A stretch of DNA of 44,443 bases. Origin: a virus. Every line of letters begins with the position of its first letter. The first letter of the stretch is position 1. The notes under the pieces are model-generated. The model worked only from the letters and a program-made list of their open reading frames with translations. It had not been told where the DNA came from and did no database searches. The translations under genes and the position numbers were made by a program. Shown here in pieces: positions 39,403 through 44,443 of this stretch. The stretch is from the IMG/VR virus record IMGVR_UViG_3300050821_002947, positions 1 to 44,443 of that record, one strand, 5' to 3'.

Positions 39403-41576
39403 GCACTCCAGATACATTACCGGCTGATTTCTTTACAAAGAAGAAAAAGCCCGTAGACTCGTCGAGCGAAGCTCCAGCGACGCTTCCTGCGGATTTCTTC
39501 TCTGGGAAGAAAGATAAATCGAAGGACTCGATGGCAAAAGTCGACCCTTCGAAGCTTCTCACCGACCTCAAAGGCGCTACAGCGAAGCTTGCTCCTGAGG
39601 AGCGTCCGGGAAGTCTTGCCAAGTTCGGACGAGGTGTCGAGCAATCCTTCGGATTTGACCCGGAGAAGATGTCAAAAGCTTACCACGGCAAAGACATTAC
39701 AAGCACCAGTCCATTTCGTCCTGACAAGCAAGTACATCTTGAAGGAGCAACTGCTCAGTGGCATGAAATGGCTGATGAGTTTATGACGAACCTCGGGCAC
39801 TTTGGTATGAGTGTTTTGAAGGACCCTCTTAACGCAGCTCAAATAATCGAGGCTCCGGCTTCTTCCATCGAAGAGGGTGGCAAGAAGATAGCCGAAGGGA
39901 AGGTTGCTGAAGGAGCTGGGCAAATGTTCGGTTCTATCGGGCAGGTCTTGGGTGGTGCTGAAGGGATTAAAAAGCTCCATGCTCATTCGACCGTTGTAGA
40001 CGGAAGTATCAAGGCTGCAAGTGATATAGCCAAGACAACCGGCAAGGATGTTGGCGAAGCAGCTTCAACCGCACACAAGCTTAGCACCGATGGAGTACCA
40101 AGCCGTCTTCTTAAACGACGAGCATTCGAGGACCAATACGTTCATGCAAAAGGTCTTGATGTCGCGAAGAAAGTCACGAAAGCCGTTCAAGCTGTTAGCG
40201 AAGAGGTCAAACTACATGCCTCTGGGATTGCGGAGCAAATTGATACCAAGATTCCCACGGGAGTTGTCGACGCCGGAGCCGAAGCCGCTACAATCATGAA
40301 GGAGTTTCAGGACGTCGTCAAGACTCCTGAGAAGGCTCATCCTGTTTTGGTACAGATGGTTAAGGATGCACAAGCGACAGCCCCGAAGCTTTGGTCATGG
40401 GAGAAGGCTCGGCAGTTTCGCTCGTCGGTTGGTAGAGCCATGAGTGGGGATAAGGTTGTTGGGCCTCAAAAGGTCGTGCTTACCAAAGTCTATATCGACT
40501 TGACCAAAAAGCTTGGAGGAGCTGCAAAGCAGTATGGTCTTGAGAAGTCGTGGAATCAGTATAACGAGCTTGCTTCGAAGATGGACAAGGAGTTCAGTGA
40601 TATCACCGACGACGTTAGCAGCGCCAAGTCGGGACAGGAGGTTGCATCGAAGCTTGGCAAGGATACAGCCCTAACTCTTGAGATGTCAAAGAACCTATCG
40701 AAGTACGGACTTAAGTCCGCTGAGATAAGCGAATTCATCAAGACCTCAAAGCGTATTCAGAATGCAAAGAACTTCATGAACCGTAGTATCTTCCGTCTTG
40801 TTTATGGCTCCGCCCCTGGCCTCGCCACGGCGATGACGTTACGAATGTCGGGTGCTCCGTACATCGCAGCTCTAGGCGGCGGTGCGATGGTCGGGCTGAC
40901 TTCGTCGTACCTCGTAAGCCTCGCTCGAATAATGAAGATGTCGCCTGAAGTAATCGAGCATATGATGAAGGAACGTGAGCTTCCTGGAAAGCTCAAATTC
41001 GAGCCCGGAAAGAACTTCCCCGAAGGAGAAGGTTCTCCGCAAGAACCTCCTCAACTCCCAGAGCCAAGTGCGAAAGGCCCTTCGGAGCCTATCACAGGCG
41101 AGCCTGAGTCAGAGCGAATACGTCGGCTAGGACCTGGCTCACGCGAAGCTACTCCACCAACGGCTGAGGAAATTGCGGCTCATAAAGCGAGGACTGAGAA
41201 GTCGGGGCTTGAAAAGGTTGAGGAAGCGAAGAAGAAACTCGCTGCAAGGAAAGAAACTCCCGAGGTTAAGAAAGCCGAACCTGGAGAACACGGAACCGGC
41301 AAGCTCGCTGAGCAGAGCAAAGCTCGTGAGCGTATTACGAAGAATCGAGGTCAGGCGAAGCGTACTGAGCAAGCTCGTGCTACCGAAGCCGCAGCACGAG
41401 CTCAAGCTCAGCACATGGACGTGTCGCAGCTTCAGATTCCTGAGATGGAGGAGTACCTTCGTACAAAGAATCCGAAAGCTTTGTCTGGCTTGACGAAGCT
41501 TCGCAAAGGTGGTATTCCTGACGTGGAATACATCGAGGCTTTGAAGTATCTCATCCTCGAAGACCTTGAGAAGTAA
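39399..41576 (+). CDS. Large ejection/internal virion protein (725 aa)
   Basis: The third and largest helical internal protein. It starts with two copies of a short repeat, TLPADFF (residues 5-11 and again near 28-34), known as a motif near the N-terminus of some phage internal proteins. A long helical body follows, and about residues 460-510 form a hydrophobic region (SAPGLATAMTLRMSG, PYIAALGGGAMVGLTSSYLV) that could insert in the host membrane. The C-terminal third is a charged coiled coil. It is likely the main channel component during DNA entry. Confidence 0.65.
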   Translation: MSTPDTLPADFFTKKKKPVDSSSEAPATLPADFFSGKKDKSKDSMAKVDPSKLLTDLKGATAKLAPEERPGSLAKFGRGVEQSFGFDPEKMSKAYHGKDITSTSPFRPDKQVHLEGATAQWHEMADEFMTNLGHFGMSVLKDPLNAAQIIEAPASSIEEGGKKIAEGKVAEGAGQMFGSIGQVLGGAEGIKKLHAHSTVVDGSIKAASDIAKTTGKDVGEAASTAHKLSTDGVPSRLLKRRAFEDQYVHAKGLDVAKKVTKAVQAVSEEVKLHASGIAEQIDTKIPTGVVDAGAEAATIMKEFQDVVKTPEKAHPVLVQMVKDAQATAPKLWSWEKARQFRSSVGRAMSGDKVVGPQKVVLTKVYIDLTKKLGGAAKQYGLEKSWNQYNELASKMDKEFSDITDDVSSAKSGQEVASKLGKDTALTLEMSKNLSKYGLKSAEISEFIKTSKRIQNAKNFMNRSIFRLVYGSAPGLATAMTLRMSGAPYIAALGGGAMVGLTSSYLVSLARIMKMSPEVIEHMMKERELPGKLKFEPGKNFPEGEGSPQEPPQLPEPSAKGPSEPITGEPESERIRRLGPGSREATPPTAEEIAAHKARTEKSGLEKVEEAKKKLAARKETPEVKKAEPGEHGTGKLAEQSKARERITKNRGQAKRTEQARATEAAARAQAQHMDVSQLQIPEMEEYLRTKNPKALSGLTKLRKGGIPDVEYIEALKYLILEDLEK

Positions 41577-41613
41577 CGAGTTTCGTCGTGGACGCACGGC
41601 GATTGAAGTAACC

Positions 41614-41630
41614 ATTAACTTTGTTAACAG
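41614..41630. repeat. GTTAAC-N3-GTTAAC motif
   Basis: ATTAACTTTGTTAACAG lies 12 bases before the start codon of the small gene at 41643. It shares the two GTTAAC-type halves of the dispersed motif, with a three-base spacer. Confidence 0.5.
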
Positions 41631-41642
41631 AGAGGAAACAAC

Positions 41643-41870
41643 ATGGCACACGGTTCAACAGCAAACGCAAACATCGCTACGGTGAAGTCAACCTGTGATT
41701 CGTTGGAGTGTTCACCTTCGCATCGAAGCCAAACCTCCAATGTCTATGCGCATGGAGGCAAGACTGTTAAGCAGGCTAAGGTGACCAGAGGAAAGACTCA
41801 CGCTGGTCACCGAGGCACGAAGGAGACTCCGCAGAAGCTTAGCGGAATGCATCACAAGCGCGGTCACTAG
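41643..41870 (+). CDS. Small basic protein (75 aa)
   Basis: Lys/His/Thr-rich protein with a cysteine pair (STCDSLECSPSHRS) and a very basic C-terminus (KQAKVTRGKTHAGHRGTKET). It has its own leader with the GTTAAC-type motif and a GAGAGGAAAC ribosome site, so it is probably expressed separately from the ejection genes. It ends the rightward block, sharing CTAG with the stop of the converging gene. A histone-like or DNA-packing role is possible; unproven. Confidence 0.6.
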   Translation: MAHGSTANANIATVKSTCDSLECSPSHRSQTSNVYAHGGKTVKQAKVTRGKTHAGHRGTKETPQKLSGMHHKRGH

Positions 41871-42148
41871 CCTTTGACTATCGACGGGCCGAGTCTTTCT
41901 AGCAGTTCCTCGGCTCCCGGAGTACGAAGGCTTGCCAACGACTGAAACGGAACGCCGGGCATTTGTCTAAGCGTCATGTCACAAACGATGCGAACGACAG
42001 CCGGCGTTATTCCGTTCGCGGTGTGGATTCCTCCGCTTTCCAAAGCAATTACTTTGAAGATGGGAGGAGTGTTGAACTGCACAGTTACGAAGCCATCTTT
42101 GACGAGTAGATTTCCTAGAGCGTCGTGGGGTTCTGGTACTTTGGTCAT
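41867..42148 (-). CDS. Hypothetical protein (93 aa)
   Basis: Soluble protein with a beta-rich N-terminus (GNLLVKDGFVTVQFNTPPIF) and a helical C-terminus (FQSLASLRTPGAEELLERLG). It overlaps the GroES-like gene by 4 bases and ends at the convergent CTAG. No family recognised. A partner of the GroES-like protein is conceivable because of the coupling. Confidence 0.6.
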   Translation of the reverse strand: MTKVPEPHDALGNLLVKDGFVTVQFNTPPIFKVIALESGGIHTANGITPAVVRIVCDMTLRQMPGVPFQSLASLRTPGAEELLERLGPSIVKG

Positions 42149-42528
42149 GCTCCCTCCACCGACAACACCGGCGCGTCGGCCTTGAGCTTCCCAAGAATTT
42201 CGCTATATCCCAAACAACGACAAATCGGCGTGTCCTCAAACTTGAGGAGATAGCCAGCGAACTGTGAATACAGAATACGGTCACCGACTTTGATATTGGT
42301 AATGTCGGCTGCAACAGCCACAACGATTCCCTTCGTCGGCTGTCGTTTTGCGTTTTCAGGAATGATAATCTTCCCTTTGTACTGAAAGTTATCAATCTTG
42401 ACGAGAAGATGACCGTTCAACATCTCGTCGATAAAGGAGAAGTTTTGCAAAATCTCTGCAATGCTTTCAGGACTTTGCTCCTTCCCTTCACGTTCAAGCA
42501 TCTGCTTTGCGCCTTCGAGTTGGCTCAT
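42145..42528 (-). CDS. GroES-like co-chaperonin
   Basis: A 127-residue protein whose C-terminal 85 residues resemble Cpn10: GHLLVKIDNFQYKGKIIIPE, a short mobile-loop-sized stretch, KPTKG-like turn (QPTKGIVVAVAADITNIKVG), DRILYSQFAG and a final CRCLGYSEILGKL, matching the order of strands in GroES. The N-terminal about 40 residues are helical and extra. Phage GroES homologues (for example T4 gp31) replace host GroES to fold capsid protein. The start at 42528 is supported by ATGA overlap and GGTGA. The helical N-terminal extension is unusual. Confidence 0.82.
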   Translation of the reverse strand: MSQLEGAKQMLEREGKEQSPESIAEILQNFSFIDEMLNGHLLVKIDNFQYKGKIIIPENAKRQPTKGIVVAVAADITNIKVGDRILYSQFAGYLLKFEDTPICRCLGYSEILGKLKADAPVLSVEGA

Positions 42529-43730
42529 GGTTTCACCGAATCCTTCCAATAGTAGAGTGTTTTGTTACCGACATTCTTCTCACCAATCATCCCGCTTTCG
42601 CGGAAAGTCGCTATGATTACATCAAGCTCGCTTGAGGTAAAGTGCCTCCAATTAAAGGCGAGTATATCGCCGCGCGAGGCGAACCCACGAGTCTCAAGGA
42701 AGCGTATAACCCTGTCCGACGCCGACGCCAAATCTGACTCACCTACCGCACGAAAGACTATCTTCAAATCCTTCGCCACGTCCTCGACTTTGTCGATAGC
42801 TGTTTGAAGGTCTTCTTCTTCGATGACAAGGTTGTCGCTTCTCGACATCGCTATAATCTCAGCCAGCTTACCAGCGTTCGCCCATTTGCTCGTTTTGTAG
42901 ACGGCGGATGCTTCGTCGTCAAAGTCGTTAGGGTCGCAACTGTCGTGATAAATCTTGAGTAGTTTGAGGGCGTCATTCGTCAAAGAGAACTGCCCCCGTA
43001 TTTGAGCCATGTAACGCAAATCCTCTACGAGGTCGTCTTTGTCGATGAGGGGGCGGCCGGTTGTGTCTGGGACGGTTTCTTTTTTAGTGGCGAGTACAAA
43101 ATTGACGCGGCGAGTGAAGCCTCCGCCAACAGCATCAGCAGGGACAGACTTAACAAGCCAATTTTGGGCGGAACCGCCGAGTAGAGACACAATAGGCTCA
43201 TTAATATTCCACTCACCCTTGCCACGAGTGCCATATTGGTAAATTCCTTCCTTGCTATCCCAAAGGTCCGACAAGCACGTAATAGTGAATTGGGATGCCG
43301 TGATAAACACACTGAGCTCGGTAGATACGAGCATCGCTGCTGACTCCAAGCCGAGCTTCATCCCTCCCGCTCCGTTGACCCCAGGCGACATCCTTGGAAA
43401 CCCTTTAGAGAGCTTCTCCAATACATACTCCATCGTAACGCGGTCGGACAATATGTTAGCCGTTCCTGCTTTCTTAAGCAACGAGATAGCAGGATTCATC
43501 GCAACGCCTTTGCCTATTCCAGGCCGCCCAACGAGGACAGTGTAGATATTGGGGAAGAGCTTCCACTCTTCGACGATTCTGGCAATTCCCCCAATCCATA
43601 CATTGCGCTTGATAGAGGCTGCGATTGCTGTAGCTCCCGTCCAAAAATGATATCTAGGCGGGCTGTCCGTTGTGGCGCTAAAGAGTCGTACGTATTCTTC
43701 GAGCCAAGGATATTTGAGCTTCCTGGGCAC
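42525..43730 (-). CDS. DUF3987-type replicative helicase
   Basis: A 401-residue P-loop protein resembling DUF3987 and related phage replicative helicases. Key regions: RYHFWTGATAIAASIKRNVW (about residues 26-45), Walker A VLVGRPGIGKGVAMNP (about 65-80), a Walker B-like LVSTELSVFI, and a later NEPIVSLLGGSAQNWLV. C-terminal residues form a winged-helix-like tail. It starts at GTG with AAGGGGG about 8 bases upstream. It overlaps the polymerase gene by 217 bases in another frame. Together with the polymerase it forms the replication core. Confidence 0.8.
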   Translation of the reverse strand: MPRKLKYPWLEEYVRLFSATTDSPPRYHFWTGATAIAASIKRNVWIGGIARIVEEWKLFPNIYTVLVGRPGIGKGVAMNPAISLLKKAGTANILSDRVTMEYVLEKLSKGFPRMSPGVNGAGGMKLGLESAAMLVSTELSVFITASQFTITCLSDLWDSKEGIYQYGTRGKGEWNINEPIVSLLGGSAQNWLVKSVPADAVGGGFTRRVNFVLATKKETVPDTTGRPLIDKDDLVEDLRYMAQIRGQFSLTNDALKLLKIYHDSCDPNDFDDEASAVYKTSKWANAGKLAEIIAMSRSDNLVIEEEDLQTAIDKVEDVAKDLKIVFRAVGESDLASASDRVIRFLETRGFASRGDILAFNWRHFTSSELDVIIATFRESGMIGEKNVGNKTLYYWKDSVKP

Positions 43731-44443
43731 TTCTTGAGCCCCCTTATGGAATAGCCGATGCGAAGGTCGATAGGAATCCGTACTTCGTAGCCGTTCGGAA
43801 AGCGCAGGACGCGGTTGTATGCTTGTTCGAGTAGTTTGATACCGAGTACAACAGTCAGAAGGTCGTCGGCAACTTCGAGCAGTATTGAGTCATGCCCATC
43901 CTGTAAGACATGGCCCGGAGCGTTCCTCTCGCAATGAAGGATGGCGAAGCCGTTGTTGTCGCCAATCGTTGATTGAGGGATGTATGCATAACCCTCTCGG
44001 TATATCTTTGAGTTATCACCGTAAGGTCTTAGGCCGTGAAAGATGCGTTCACGGCCTAGCGGCGTTTTTAGCAATCGTTTGGTGCGAAGCTCGTGCTCGA
44101 CGTATTTATGAAAGACTCCACGTATCTCAGGCTCTACTTGGTGGAACTTATCAAGAATCGCTTTACAGAACGACACCGGCGCTGGCTTCCCCGCAGCAGC
44201 GAGCTGTGCGGCCATCGTGTTCTCGCGCATGTCGTAGTTCCCTGCGTGCCGAACCTTCTTGCCGAGGAAATACTCTAAGCATTCTTTGTCGTTCGTCTTT
44301 TCAAGAGGAAGGCCGAAGATTTGACTGGCGAGCCTAGCGTGTCTCGAAATCCCGGAACTGATAGAGTCTTGAAGTTCTCGAATACCTCTGTCAACGCCCG
44401 AAACATCGGCAATAATGCCCCAGACGACCCATTCCTCTGCCGA
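43514..44443 (-). CDS. polA: Family A DNA polymerase, C-terminal part (partial)
   Basis: The 3' portion of a DNA polymerase I-type gene, cut at the window edge. The visible 309 residues start SAEEWVVWGI, part of motif A, whose aspartate lies just beyond the edge. Next comes the fingers helix with FLGKKVRHAGNYDM, then AYIPQSTIGDNNGF and the palm motif C GHDSILLEVADD, and the end of the palm (IDLRIGYSIRGLKK). The last about 70 residues after LKKCP are unlike the family and overlap the helicase gene in another frame. Missing: the 5' part with the exonuclease domain, if present. Confidence 0.9.
   Translation of the reverse strand, partial: SAEEWVVWGIIADVSGVDRGIRELQDSISSGISRHARLASQIFGLPLEKTNDKECLEYFLGKKVRHAGNYDMRENTMAAQLAAAGKPAPVSFCKAILDKFHQVEPEIRGVFHKYVEHELRTKRLLKTPLGRERIFHGLRPYGDNSKIYREGYAYIPQSTIGDNNGFAILHCERNAPGHVLQDGHDSILLEVADDLLTVVLGIKLLEQAYNRVLRFPNGYEVRIPIDLRIGYSIRGLKKCPGSSNILGSKNTYDSLAPQRTARLDIIFGRELQQSQPLSSAMYGLGELPESSKSGSSSPISTLSSLGGLE

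Noticed and set aside
4969-41630. The GTTAAC-type motif as a polar FtsK-orienting (KOPS-like) sequence
   Set aside because: Copies at 8202, 13016 and 20758 read nearly as well on the other strand, so no orientation bias can be claimed; an operator is more plausible.
1-44443. Circular genome joining the polymerase at the right edge to the left edge
   Set aside because: Joining the ends gives LRLAS before SAEEW, without the motif A aspartate expected there, so simple circular continuity is not supported; the rest of the polymerase is probably beyond the window.
1-44443. CRISPR array, insertion sequence or integrase/attachment site
   Set aside because: No regularly spaced direct repeats, transposase or integrase-like protein were found in any reading frame.

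Overview
This window looks like most or all of the genome of a short-tailed (podovirus-like) double-stranded DNA phage of a Gram-negative bacterium. Virion genes dominate: terminase, portal, scaffold, major capsid protein, a P22 gp10-like tail hub, a gp4-like connector, large fibre or beta-helix proteins and three ejection-type proteins. The Gram-negative host is inferred from lipoprotein signals and several Sec-type signal peptides. The style of the secreted Ala/Thr/Ser-rich proteins recalls soil bacteria such as Acidobacteria, but that is only an impression. I see no integrase, excisionase or CI-like repressor, and no RNA polymerase gene.

Layout. Positions 24-12996 are read leftward and hold the early and replication side. 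Reading from about 13,000 downwards there are small zinc-binding and hypothetical proteins, an operon of a J-domain protein, a VWA protein, a CGIYA-motif protein and a soluble FtsK-type translocase, then more small genes, and finally a recombination set (PD-(D/E)XK nuclease, Sak4-like ATPase, SSB-like protein, HNH endonuclease). Positions 13130-41870 are read rightward from a strong promoter: terminase small subunit, terminase large subunit, holin-like and lipoprotein genes, portal, scaffold, decoration protein, capsid, an M15 peptidase, an ATP-grasp/HAD fusion, tail proteins, a run of signal-peptide proteins, connector and ejection proteins. Positions 41867-44443 are read leftward again and hold a GroES-like co-chaperonin, a DUF3987-type helicase and the 3' part of a family A DNA polymerase cut by the window edge.

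Regulation. Four sigma70-like promoters are visible, three leftward and one rightward. One clear intrinsic terminator lies after the 9400-9945 gene. The least ordinary features are six structured intergenic segments closed by 10-30 bp inverted repeats; one carries a tRNA-like T arm and two end directly at a Shine-Dalgarno sequence. A dispersed operator-like motif (TGTTAC-N3/4-GTTAACA) recurs. Many small genes overlap by ATGA, GTGA, TTGA or TAATG, and several, including five too short for a routine ORF cutoff, were found by reading the gaps.

How the genes work together. The rightward block packages DNA (TerS/TerL/portal), builds the head around a scaffold, attaches a short tail and supplies ejection proteins. 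The leftward blocks replicate and recombine DNA. The function of the FtsK/VWA/J-domain operon, of the ATP-grasp/HAD protein among virion genes, and of the exported proteins in the tail cluster is not known from sequence alone; these are the best candidates for undescribed biology.
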